Source: Pseudomonas sp. CFII64
GTDB taxonomy: Bacteria > Pseudomonadota > Gammaproteobacteria > Pseudomonadales > Pseudomonadaceae
Direction: 5' to 3'
NCBI RefSeq assembly: GCF_000416235.1
Contig: NZ_ATLO01000017.1
Location: 1-64,000 of the forward strand
Length of the DNA stretch: 64,000 nucleotides
Below the pieces are notes generated by a model. The model saw only the letters and a list, made by a program, of their open reading frames with translations. It was not told where the DNA came from and ran no database searches. Position 1 is the stretch's first letter. The number at the start of each line of letters is the position of its first letter. The translations under genes were made by a program, and so were the position numbers. Below are positions 42,914-51,120 of the stretch, piece by piece.

Positions 42914-43354
42914 GCTGAGATCTGCCGCGCTATCGCGCTGCTTCAAGTTTGAACTGTGATGGATTTCGCAAAGTTCCCTTGAAGCGGCGCTGCAGCAAAA
43001 CCGCCCTTTAAATATTCCGCCCGCCTGACATTTAAGAAAAATGTCCTACCTTGGTGTGCGACACTTCGGGCAAGTTTGATTTCATTATGCCAGCACGGCA
43101 GAATTGCCAAACTCTAGTATGCATGGCGCTATTCCAACAGACGATACGCGTTCGCCACAGCACATCCATACAAGGCGCACAGGCAGTTCGTCGGCAGATA
43201 AACTCAATATGCAAAATACATCCATCGTCGGATTCCCGACTCTATTCAGTGTGATTATTCGGATTCCCGAACAGTCGACGACAAGACTGAGAACCTGTAA
43301 TTAAGTTCCTGACTTTATTTATGCACTTAACTTCGACTTCGCACATAACTTGGC

Positions 43355-43370
43355 TGGCACATAATCTGCT
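43355..43370 (+). promoter_or_regulatory. Candidate sigma-54 promoter in the gap before the STAND regulator
   Basis: TGGCAC, five bases, CTGCT fits the GG-N10-GC rule of sigma-54 (consensus TGGCAC-N5-TTGC, one mismatch). It lies about 285 bp upstream of the chosen start of the regulator gene, inside the AT-rich gap 42914-43653. No other feature in that gap is clear. A single match of this kind can occur by chance. Confidence 0.35.
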
Positions 43371-43653
43371 TACTGCTTAAAGTCTGGCAACTTCAGGCAC
43401 TATAAGTATCAATCGCCTGATAGTCGCCCAGTTATGGTGCATTGTTCGTCCTCCGAGTGATGGTTCTGTGAAAAACATGGGTCGACATGTCCCGTTGCGG
43501 CGCATGGCCGCTTCGGCTTGTTGGCGGCATTAATCGTCGATAACCCGAAACAGTAACTATTGGGCGCGACAATGCTGCGCAATGAACATGAATAACGAAA
43601 AAAAGGCGCATGACCTGATCGCCGATAAGAACCTCATTCATAAAGGTTTACTG

Positions 43654-46461
43654 ATGAATTCCCTGACAGCCAGAAGCTCCGACGCAGCCTCCGACCGAGA
43701 TACGGATGGGCCCGGCGCGGACGACGCGATCTGCTTCGGTCCGTTCGCGCTCTACGCCCAGCAGCACTTGCTGCTCAAGAACGGCGAACCGGTGTCACTG
43801 GGCAGCCGGGCCTTGCTGTTGCTGATCGCCATGGTCAGCCGCGCCGGAGAACTGCTGGAGAAAGCCGAACTGATGGCGCTGGTCTGGCCCCGAGTCGTCG
43901 TCGAAGAATGCAACCTGCGCGCGCAAGTCGTTACCCTGCGGCGCGCCTTGGGCGGCGATGGGGAGTTTGGCTACATCGTCACCGTCCCCGGCCGCGGCTA
44001 TCGCTTCATGGCACCCGTTACGTTGCAGCCGGTTTCCCGACAAATCGCCGCAGAACCAGAGACGTCTTCGGATTTGCCGGCAATGATGAGCGAAGTCATT
44101 GGCCGGGGCGCATTGCTCGACGCGCTTGACGAGCAACTGGAGTTGCGTCGCTTCGTAACCATTACCGGTCCTGGCGGAATCGGCAAAACCACGCTGGCAC
44201 TGGCCTTGGCCAACCGCATGGTGCCGCGCTTTCCCCAAGGCGTCAGGCTGATCGACCTGGCTTCGGTGACGGCCGGGCAACTGGTGCATGTGGTCATCGC
44301 CTCGGCGCTGGGCCTCAATTGCGCTCCGGAAGGCGCATTGCTGGCCATCGCTCAGCGTTTGGCTGAGGGCAAAACCCTGCTGGTGCTGGACAATTGCGAG
44401 CAGGTGCTTGAGGAAACCGCTCGCGCGGTGGAAAACATTCTGCGCAACGCCGCGCAATGTTGCGTACTGATCACCAGCCGCGAACCGCTGCACGCCGAGG
44501 GCGAGTTCGTCCATGATCTGGCGGCGCTCGAAGTGCCCAGCGCCAACGCCAACCTCAGCGCTGTCCAGGCCATGGATTATTCGGCTATCCGACTGTTCGT
44601 CGAGCGTGTCGCCGCCCACGACCTGAATTACCAGTTGAGTGATCCTGACGTTGCGGCCGCCATCGCCATTTGCCGCAAGCTCGACGGCAACGCGCTGGCC
44701 ATAGAAATCGCCGCCGCCCGGGTCCGCGCTTTTGGCATCGTGCCGCTGGTGGAATTGCTCGATGGCAGCTTCCGTCTCCAGATGACTGGCCGCCGTACGG
44801 CCCTGCCGCGCCATCGAACCCTGAGCGCGGCGCTGGATTGGACCTACGCGATTCTGGCTGCCGACGAACAGGCGATGTTGCGCCAGCTTTCGGTGTTCAG
44901 CGGCTCGTTCAGCCTGAATGCCGTAAAGGCCGTGGTCGAAATCGGTACCGAACAGGCGCAGGATTCGGCGCAGCTGTTGGAAAACCTGATGGACAAGTCG
45001 CTGCTGATTGCCACTGAGGACGGCCCGGGCAAACGCTATCGGCTGCTGGAAACCACGCGCTTGTACGCCAGTGAAAAACTGACCCGGAACGACGAAAGCA
45101 ATGTGACCTCCCGCCGCCATGCCAACTTCGTTCTGGATCAGCTGCGTGGCGCGGTGCAGGACTTGCTCAGCACCGAACCTCAAGACTGGCTGGCGCTTTA
45201 CGGCCCGGAAATCGACAGCGTTCGCTCGGCGCTGGATTGGGCTTACTGCGCCGATGGCGATCCGGTGCTGGGGGTCGAACTGACCTTGGTGAGCATCCCG
45301 CTGTGGCTGCGCCTGTCACTGATCGGCGAAGGTCAAGACTGGGTCAACCGGGGTTTGCAGGCCGGAGCGGACGGCATGCCGATCCTGCCTCGACAACGCA
45401 TGCAACTGCTGACCCTTTCCGCCAGCGTCATGGTGCTGGCCTACGGCGGCGGCGCGCACGTGCGCCAGGCGTGGCTGCAGATCAGCGCCGATGCCGACTT
45501 GCTGGAGGATGCCGAACACCAGCTTCGCGCGTTGTGGGGGCTGTGGAATGACTGTTGCTGTCGCAATCAACACAGCGAGGCGCTGGAACTCGCCAACCGC
45601 TATATCCAGCTGAACAACGTTGCGGGCAGCAGCGACCGGCAATTGCTCGGCAACCGCATGCGCGCCACAAGTCAGTTCTACATGGCTGACCTGGAAGGCG
45701 CTCGCCGGTCGATCACCGAAGCGCTGTGCTCGCCGCGCTCGGCCAACGCGCACATCATCGACATGCATTTCGACCAGCCGGTCGCTGCGCGCTCGCTCAA
45801 GGCGCAGATCCAGCTGCTGCAAGGCAATGTCGGCCCGGCGCTGCTTACCATCGACGAAAATGTTGGCCAGGCGATCAGCCTCAACCACCCCGCTACCCTG
45901 TGGTACTCGCTGTGCATGAGCGCGCTGCCGTCCACCTTGCTGGTCGGCCATCTGCAGAAATTCGGCTATTACCTGGGCTTGCTGCAAGACAGCATGGCCG
46001 GGCACGACCTGCCTCTCTGGCAACAATTCAGCATTTGCTTCGAGAGCATTCTGTTGATTCGCCAGGGCGCGCCGGAAGAAGCCGTGCCGCGCCTGGGCGA
46101 AGTCTTGCAGCGCCTGCAAGATCACGGCGACAGCCCGCTGCACTGCTTGATTCGCAGCGAATACGCGCAAGGTCTGGCGATGCTCGGCCTGGAGCAATTG
46201 GGTCTTGAGGTGATCAGCGACACGCTGCATACCGCCCAGAGCCGCAATGAACGCTGGTTCCTGCCGGAGCTGTTGCGGATCAAGGCGCAGTTGCTGCTCG
46301 GGCAAGGCTTGCCGTCACTGCTGCCGCTGGTGCGTAGCACCTTGTCCGAGGCTCATGGCGAAGCCCGGAAACAAGGCGCCAGTTTCTGGACCTCGCGCAT
46401 CGCCGCCGACCTGGCCAGGCTGCAAGAGCCGGAGCTGGTGTGCATTAGCCGCTCGTTGTAG
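43654..46461 (+). CDS. STAND-type transcriptional regulator (winged helix + NTPase + helical repeats)
   Basis: A 935-residue regulator. An OmpR/ToxR-type winged-helix DNA-binding domain spans about residues 25-120 (LGSRALLLLIAMVSRAGELLEKAELMALVWP..., VPGRGYRFMAPV). A STAND NTPase follows with Walker A GPGGIGKTT (172-180), Walker B LLVLDNCEQ (about 242-250) and the sensor-like LITSREPL. A long helical, TPR-like region fills the C-terminal half, the usual ligand- or partner-sensing part. I chose 43654 because AAAGG precedes it; an in-frame ATG at 43582 has no ribosome site. The gene is convergent with the T3SS operon (sctU ends 361 bp downstream), so it is a candidate T3SS regulator. Related proteins act on catabolic genes, so this is not certain. 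Confidence 0.85.
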   Translation: MNSLTARSSDAASDRDTDGPGADDAICFGPFALYAQQHLLLKNGEPVSLGSRALLLLIAMVSRAGELLEKAELMALVWPRVVVEECNLRAQVVTLRRALGGDGEFGYIVTVPGRGYRFMAPVTLQPVSRQIAAEPETSSDLPAMMSEVIGRGALLDALDEQLELRRFVTITGPGGIGKTTLALALANRMVPRFPQGVRLIDLASVTAGQLVHVVIASALGLNCAPEGALLAIAQRLAEGKTLLVLDNCEQVLEETARAVENILRNAAQCCVLITSREPLHAEGEFVHDLAALEVPSANANLSAVQAMDYSAIRLFVERVAAHDLNYQLSDPDVAAAIAICRKLDGNALAIEIAAARVRAFGIVPLVELLDGSFRLQMTGRRTALPRHRTLSAALDWTYAILAADEQAMLRQLSVFSGSFSLNAVKAVVEIGTEQAQDSAQLLENLMDKSLLIATEDGPGKRYRLLETTRLYASEKLTRNDESNVTSRRHANFVLDQLRGAVQDLLSTEPQDWLALYGPEIDSVRSALDWAYCADGDPVLGVELTLVSIPLWLRLSLIGEGQDWVNRGLQAGADGMPILPRQRMQLLTLSASVMVLAYGGGAHVRQAWLQISADADLLEDAEHQLRALWGLWNDCCCRNQHSEALELANRYIQLNNVAGSSDRQLLGNRMRATSQFYMADLEGARRSITEALCSPRSANAHIIDMHFDQPVAARSLKAQIQLLQGNVGPALLTIDENVGQAISLNHPATLWYSLCMSALPSTLLVGHLQKFGYYLGLLQDSMAGHDLPLWQQFSICFESILLIRQGAPEEAVPRLGEVLQRLQDHGDSPLHCLIRSEYAQGLAMLGLEQLGLEVISDTLHTAQSRNERWFLPELLRIKAQLLLGQGLPSLLPLVRSTLSEAHGEARKQGASFWTSRIAADLARLQEPELVCISRSL

Positions 46462-46495
46462 ACACCGTCCTGATCCTCACCACACACAGACCCCT

Positions 46496-46582
46496 TAGGA
46501 CCGGCTTTAGCCGGGAGCAGGCAGGTGCATTCGCAGCAGTTGCGTCGCCAGACCTTCCGCCCCGGCTAAAGCCGGTCCTACG
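46496..46582. repeat. Paired REP (GTAGGACCGGC family)
   Basis: TAGGACCGGCTTTAGCCGGGAG is mirrored by CCCGGCTAAAGCCGGTCCTA, in the gap between the convergent regulator gene and sctU. Confidence 0.82.
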
Positions 46583-46709
46583 GATCCTGTCTGCTGGCCG
46601 ACATTACCGTGTAAGCGACACGTTGGAGGCTTGTATGTTTAGACTTGAATGGGTGGGTGGGCGCGTTTTTCGGGGACAAGTCCCCTCCTACCGGTTTGTA
46701 TCTGCCCGG

Positions 46710-46797
46710 TAGGACCGGACTTGTCCGGGAAGAACGATAACGCGGTGGATCTTGCCCACCGAGGTGCCCGGTTCGCGGGCAAGCCACGCTCCAACAG
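46710..46797. repeat. Mixed REP pair
   Basis: GGTAGGACCGGACTTGTCCGGGAAG on the left is followed by TTCGCGGGCAAGCCACGCTCCAAC on the right. The two halves belong to the two different REP families of this genome. Confidence 0.6.
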
Positions 46798-46821
46798 AGC
46801 GGTGCTGGGCTGTGCTCTGCA

Positions 46822-47871
46822 TCAAATCAACCGCGCGGCCACCAACAAGTCGGCCACGGCCTGGAAGGTGGTGTCCGGGACCGGGTCGCCGGGGACGGCG
46901 CGGCGGGCGATGGTGGCGGCGAGTTTTGCGTCCATGGCGTGAGCGATGCCTAATGCGGCGGCTTCGGCAAGCATGCGCGGTGCTTCCTGAGGATCGGCGC
47001 GGCACACCACAATCGGCACCGGCGTCTCGCCGCGCACATAGCGCACGCCCACCACCCAGCCGTTGGCAGTGCCGATCATCAGCGACGCGCGGCCCAGCCC
47101 CAGCTTGGTCGCCAGAGCCTGCATTTCCCGACGCTGCCGCTGGCGTTCGTTCTTGATCATCGGGTCACCGTCGACATCCTTGCGTTCGCGCTTCTGCTCG
47201 CTGCGGGTCATTTTCATGTCGCGGCCGAACAACCAGCGCTGCATCAATACATCCACGGCGCCCACCAGCAGGAATGCCGCCAGCACGGTAAACATCAGCG
47301 GTTTGAGCACCAGGTAAAACGTCGATTCGATACAGCCCGCCCCGCAACGGGAAGACTCCATCAACGCCTGCAACGCATTGCGGCCCACCACGTAAAATGC
47401 CAGCGCCAACAAATGCACCTTGACCAGTCCCTTGAGGAATTCAATGAAACTGCGCATCGAAAAGATGCGTTTGAAACCTTCCGCCGGATTGATCCGTTTG
47501 AAGTCAGGTTTGACCGGCTCGACCGCCAGCACTACGCCGCGCATGGTGATGATATTGGTCAGGATCACCACCCCGACGGTCACTCCAACCACCGGCAAGG
47601 TAATCCCAAGCACTAACTGCTCGGCGGTGTCCAGAATCCGCGGCCACACCGAATTGAACGGTTCGATGTAGATCAGCGCCACCAAGTCGATCAGCGCTGT
47701 TACCTGCGCTTCGGCCCTTGGGACCATGATCGAGATGCACAAGGTGCAGAACAGAATGACCATGCCCGACACCAGGTCCTGGCTTTTCGCAACCTGGCCT
47801 TTCTCCCGCGCGTCGCGGAGTTTCTTGTCCGTGGCCGGCTGGGATTTTTCTTCGCTGGTGTCACCCATCAA
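46822..47871 (-). CDS. sctU: T3SS export apparatus switch protein SctU, lacking the NPTH motif
   Basis: SctU (FlhB/YscU/RhcU) gates the switch in substrate class in the export apparatus. The 349-residue protein has the usual four membrane helices (about residues 30-210) and a cytosolic domain. Its conserved linker (RSEQKRERKDVDGDPMIKNERQRQRREM) is present. In the family this leads to a self-cleaving NPTH sequence. Here the aligned position reads MIGTANGWVVGVRYVRGE, so NPTH is replaced by GTAN while the flanking residues still align. Autocleavage as known should not be possible. Last gene of the sctC1-to-U operon, six bases after sctT. Confidence 0.93.
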   Translation of the reverse strand: MMGDTSEEKSQPATDKKLRDAREKGQVAKSQDLVSGMVILFCTLCISIMVPRAEAQVTALIDLVALIYIEPFNSVWPRILDTAEQLVLGITLPVVGVTVGVVILTNIITMRGVVLAVEPVKPDFKRINPAEGFKRIFSMRSFIEFLKGLVKVHLLALAFYVVGRNALQALMESSRCGAGCIESTFYLVLKPLMFTVLAAFLLVGAVDVLMQRWLFGRDMKMTRSEQKRERKDVDGDPMIKNERQRQRREMQALATKLGLGRASLMIGTANGWVVGVRYVRGETPVPIVVCRADPQEAPRMLAEAAALGIAHAMDAKLAATIARRAVPGDPVPDTTFQAVADLLVAARLI

Positions 47872-47877
47872 TGCGCC

Positions 47878-48690
47878 TCATTGGGTGGTGACCAAGGTCT
47901 TGAGAAAATCGACGGTGCCGCGAAACTCCGCCAGCTGGTCAAGCATCACCGGGATCAGGAAGCCGATGTAGATCACCATCAGGATGGTGAAAAACAGGTT
48001 TTTCACCGGCAGCGACAGGTCGAAGATGTGCAAGCTCGGCGCCATGCGCGACAGGTAAGCCAGCATCAAATCAGTGACCAGCAGGCAAATGATCAACGGT
48101 GAAACCATCAGCACGCCGATGCGCATCACCTGATCCAGAATTGCCAGCACCGCCATCAGCGCCGAGCTGGCGAACAGTGGCGTGAAAGCCGTCACGGGCC
48201 AGAGTTGGTAGCTGTGGTAATAGCCATCGACCATCAGGATGAAACCGCCGGACATGAAAAACAGGGTGATCAGCATCACGGTGAGCAAGGTCGCCATGAC
48301 GCTGGACTCTCCCGACGACAGCGGGTCCACCAACTGCGCCATGGTCGAGCCGCGCTGCAGGTCGATCAATTCCCCCGCCACTTCAGCGGCCCAGAACGGA
48401 ATACCGAACAACAGGCCGATGATCAGGCCAATGAGCATTTCCTTGATCATCAGCCCGGCAAGGAAAAAACTGCCGTGTTCGGGCATTGCAGTGAAGGATC
48501 CATAGACCGGCAGGAACATCGGAATGGCGATAGCCACCGCGACGCAGCCACGAATCATCCCGGTCAGGCCCAGGCGATTGAACGCTGGCGTGATGACCAC
48601 TACGCCCATGGCGCGACTCGCCGATAACGCAGCAGAACTGATCACCGGGTAGGCGACTTCGAGGAATTGGTTGGCGAGGCCCGGATCCAT
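47878..48690 (-). CDS. sctT: T3SS export apparatus protein SctT
   Basis: A 270-residue polytopic protein (FliR/YscT/RhcT family) with about six membrane helices and the conserved region GMIRGCVAVAIAIPMFLPV and GLLFGIPFWAAEVAGELIDLQRGSTMAQLVDPLSSGESSVMATL. It forms part of the helical SctRST entry pore. It follows sctS by six bases and precedes sctU. Confidence 0.95.
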   Translation of the reverse strand: MDPGLANQFLEVAYPVISSAALSASRAMGVVVITPAFNRLGLTGMIRGCVAVAIAIPMFLPVYGSFTAMPEHGSFFLAGLMIKEMLIGLIIGLLFGIPFWAAEVAGELIDLQRGSTMAQLVDPLSSGESSVMATLLTVMLITLFFMSGGFILMVDGYYHSYQLWPVTAFTPLFASSALMAVLAILDQVMRIGVLMVSPLIICLLVTDLMLAYLSRMAPSLHIFDLSLPVKNLFFTILMVIYIGFLIPVMLDQLAEFRGTVDFLKTLVTTQ

Positions 48691-48696
48691 ACCGGG

Positions 48697-48966
48697 TCAG
48701 CGCGTCCACAAGGGGAAGTTATCGAGCACCTGATTGCCCAGTTCCAGCACCTGGCTGGCCAGCAACGGCCCGACGAACACGATCACCAGCAGCACCGCCA
48801 CCAGCTTGACCACCTGCGGCAAGGTCTGGTCCTGAATCTGGGTCAAGGCCTGCAACAACCCGACACTCAGGCCGACGACGATTGCCACACCCAGCGCTGG
48901 CGCCGACAGCAACAACACGGTCATCAGCGCCTGATTCATCAACGAAAGAAATACGTCCTGGCCCAT
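48697..48966 (-). CDS. sctS: T3SS export apparatus protein SctS
   Basis: An 89-residue FliQ/YscS/RhcS-family protein with two membrane helices (about 15-38 and 52-75) and the conserved middle VGLSVGLLQALTQIQDQTLPQVVKL. Four copies are expected in the SctR5S4T1 pore. It lies four bases after the sctR stop. Confidence 0.95.
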   Translation of the reverse strand: MGQDVFLSLMNQALMTVLLLSAPALGVAIVVGLSVGLLQALTQIQDQTLPQVVKLVAVLLVIVFVGPLLASQVLELGNQVLDNFPLWTR

Positions 48967-48970
48967 GGCT

Positions 48971-49624
48971 TCACCCGTAACTCAGAATCAGGCCGTGCAT
49001 CAAGCGCGACCAGCCGCTCAGCGCGACGAAAAGAAAGATCTTCAGCGGTATCGAGATCAGCGTCGGCGAAACCATGGACATACCCATGGCCATCAACACG
49101 TTGGCGACCAACAGATCCACCACCAGAAACGGGATGTACAACAGAAAGCCAATTTCGAAGGCGCGGGTCAGTTCCGAGCTGACGAATGCCGGGATCAGCA
49201 CCACCAGATCGTCGTCGCGCAGGTCAGCGCGGGCTTCCGGGGACCAGATGGTTTCCGTGGCCTGCACGAAAAATCCTCGCTCGCTTTCATTGGCGAAACG
49301 CGACAGATGCGCCTGTAACGGCGGCCGTAGCGCTTCGCCGAACTCCTTGAGCTGTTCGACGTTCTCCATGTTCAGATTGCGCCCTTCCACCTGCCGGTAC
49401 ATGTCACCCATCAGCGGCGTGGTCACGTACACCGAGAGGATCAGCGCGATGCCGTACAGCACCAGATTCGGCGGCGTCTGCTGCACGCCCAGGGCATTGC
49501 GAATCAGGAACAGCACCACGGAAATTTTCATGAAACCGGTCATGGTCACCACGGCCAGCGGGATCAGGCCGATGGTGGCGACAACCAGAATGATTTCAAT
49601 CAGGTTTGGCTGATAGCCATTCAT
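48971..49624 (-). CDS. sctR: T3SS export apparatus protein SctR
   Basis: A 217-residue FliP/YscR/RhcR protein. The FliP signature regions are present: TMTGFMKISVVLFLIRNALGVQQTPPNLVLYGIALIL and the C-terminal ELTRAFEIGFLLYIPFLVVDLLVANVLMAMGMSMVSP. Four membrane helices. The start overlaps the sctQ stop by four bases (ATGA). With SctS and SctT it forms the export gate. Confidence 0.96.
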   Translation of the reverse strand: MNGYQPNLIEIILVVATIGLIPLAVVTMTGFMKISVVLFLIRNALGVQQTPPNLVLYGIALILSVYVTTPLMGDMYRQVEGRNLNMENVEQLKEFGEALRPPLQAHLSRFANESERGFFVQATETIWSPEARADLRDDDLVVLIPAFVSSELTRAFEIGFLLYIPFLVVDLLVANVLMAMGMSMVSPTLISIPLKIFLFVALSGWSRLMHGLILSYG

Positions 49625-49878
49625 ACAGTGGCGAAGCTCAGCAGACGCACGCCCAGCCCGTCGCCGATTTTCACCAGTTGCCCCTGGCCGATGCGCCGAC
49701 CATTGACCATCAGGTCCACGCCGTCATGCAACTGCGGCGTCAACTGCACCAGGCTGCCCGCGCCCAACTCGCGCAACTGCGCCAGCGACATCTCGACACT
49801 GCCGACCTGACACACCAGTTTCAGTGGTAGCTCGTCCAGGGTCGAATCCAGGCCTTGCCCTTCAGCGGTTGCAGTCAT
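49621..49878 (-). CDS. Predicted short SctQ-C product from an internal start
   Basis: In frame inside sctQ, the ATG at 49878 has the strong Shine-Dalgarno AAGGAAC with seven bases to the start. The 85-residue product would be the C-terminal SPOA domain alone (MTATAEGQG...). YscQ, SsaQ, SpaO and Spa33 are known to make such a short form, and P. syringae Hrp splits it into hrcQA/hrcQB. This is a prediction, not observed. Confidence 0.55.
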   Translation of the reverse strand: MTATAEGQGLDSTLDELPLKLVCQVGSVEMSLAQLRELGAGSLVQLTPQLHDGVDLMVNGRRIGQGQLVKIGDGLGVRLLSFATV

Positions 49879-50634
49879 GGGATGTTCCTTCATTGAGTTC
49901 ATGGCAATGGGTTGTTCCAGCAGCTTCAGGGTGTTGCCATCCAGTTCAGCCCGGGCTTGCAGATGCGCGTCAAGAACCAGCCGCAGCTGGCCTTCCGGCC
50001 ACTGTTCCAGCATGACCACATCGCCCGGATTCAGGCTGCGCAGCTCGCTGATGTTCAGCCAGGCCTCGCCGCGCTCAACCGCCAGCGGCAGATGCAACAG
50101 CGGCGGTTCTGCACTCGCCGGGGTGGCATGTCGGTCGAGCAAATCGGCGACCAGTTCCGCGCTTGCCTGACTCATGTGCAGCGACAATCCCACTGGCTGT
50201 GCCTGGCCGATCTGTACGGCCAGGGTCGTGTTCAGCGTCAACGGCTGAGTGATGAAGCCAGCGGGTTCGATCACCGAGACCGGCAACTCTGCCAGCTGCT
50301 CGACACGCTCGATCAAGGGCAACAATGCCCACTCCAGCAGCATCGAACAGGCCAGGCTTTGCGGGTCGATCATTACGCAATCCGGCAGACTCAGTGCTTG
50401 CCAGACTTGCACCGGCAAATTCAATCGCAGCCTGTTTTCGCCCACTTGCAGGGCAATCTCGATGCCGGTTTCCAGCGGCTGCACAGCGCTCGCCCATTGC
50501 ACGCCAAATGCATGCCCGGCGCATTCCAGCTGCGACGTTTCGCGTCGACGCTGCAGGCGGTTATGCAGCGCCAGCAGGTGCGGATCGTGCCACTCCAGCC
50601 AGGCCAGCTCCGGCTCGTTCTCGCGACAGGTCAT
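49621..50634 (-). CDS. sctQ: T3SS cytoplasmic ring protein SctQ
   Basis: A 337-residue FliN/YscQ/RhcQ homologue that builds the sorting platform below the export gate. The N-terminal part is divergent, as in the family. A SPOA domain lies at about residues 185-250 and a second, conserved one at 265-337 (LDELPLKLVCQVGSVEMSLAQLRELGAGSLVQLTPQLHDGVDLMVNGRRIGQGQLVKIGDGLGVRLL). An internal ATG at 49878 has AAGGA six bases upstream and could make a separate C-terminal product (see that entry). Overlaps both sctO and sctR by four bases. Confidence 0.92.
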   Translation of the reverse strand: MTCRENEPELAWLEWHDPHLLALHNRLQRRRETSQLECAGHAFGVQWASAVQPLETGIEIALQVGENRLRLNLPVQVWQALSLPDCVMIDPQSLACSMLLEWALLPLIERVEQLAELPVSVIEPAGFITQPLTLNTTLAVQIGQAQPVGLSLHMSQASAELVADLLDRHATPASAEPPLLHLPLAVERGEAWLNISELRSLNPGDVVMLEQWPEGQLRLVLDAHLQARAELDGNTLKLLEQPIAMNSMKEHPMTATAEGQGLDSTLDELPLKLVCQVGSVEMSLAQLRELGAGSLVQLTPQLHDGVDLMVNGRRIGQGQLVKIGDGLGVRLLSFATV

Positions 50635-51104
50635 GGCGCACCTGCGGGCGATGCTCGGGGGATCTCATCGGCCTCTTCGCGATGTTCACCGGCGCGGCGT
50701 TCATCCTGCACGCGCACCTCCAGCAACGACTGGCAAGCCTCGGACTGACGCTGCCGAGCCATGCGCGCCACGCGGAACACTTCCCGCTCGCGCTCCTGCT
50801 CATCGAGCGTTTGAGCCACCTGTTCGACGCTACCTTCCAGTTGCTGCTGACCGTCCGCCCATTCATCAAGCTGCGCCTGCGCGGCATGCCAGGCATTGAT
50901 CGACAAACCTTCGCTAAACAAGCCGTAGACCTTCTCTGCTTCACGGGCGACGGCTGCGCGGTGCAAACGTAATTTTTCCTTGGCGTCGTCCAACGCATCG
51001 CTGGTTTCGCGACAGCGTTGCTGCTGGGCGGCCAACTGGCTGGAAGCACGTTGCTCGCGCAATTGCCGCAGGACTTGCAGGCTGCGTAAATCATTGGTTT
51101 TCAT
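50631..51104 (-). CDS. sctO: T3SS stalk protein SctO
   Basis: A 157-residue, almost wholly helical, charged protein with a long coiled-coil pattern (LRQLREQRASSQLAAQQQRCRETSDALDDAKEKLRLHRAAVAREAEKVY), the expected form of the FliJ/YscO stalk that links the ATPase to SctV. The sequence is poorly conserved, as normal for the family; the position between sctN and sctQ (like rhizobial y4yJ) is the main evidence. The start is 17 bp after the sctN stop, and its end overlaps sctQ. Confidence 0.85.
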   Translation of the reverse strand: MKTNDLRSLQVLRQLREQRASSQLAAQQQRCRETSDALDDAKEKLRLHRAAVAREAEKVYGLFSEGLSINAWHAAQAQLDEWADGQQQLEGSVEQVAQTLDEQEREREVFRVARMARQRQSEACQSLLEVRVQDERRAGEHREEADEIPRASPAGAP

Positions 51105-51120
51105 TGCGCCTCCAGAGTTT

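Noticed and set aside
43582..43653. Longer start for the STAND regulator
   Set aside because: The ATG at 43582 has no ribosome site, whereas 43654 has AAAGG; the extra 24 residues are low-complexity.
46822..47871. Idea that sctU is frameshifted where NPTH is missing
   Set aside because: The frame is open through the full family length and the residues on both sides of GTAN align, so a frameshift does not explain the loss.
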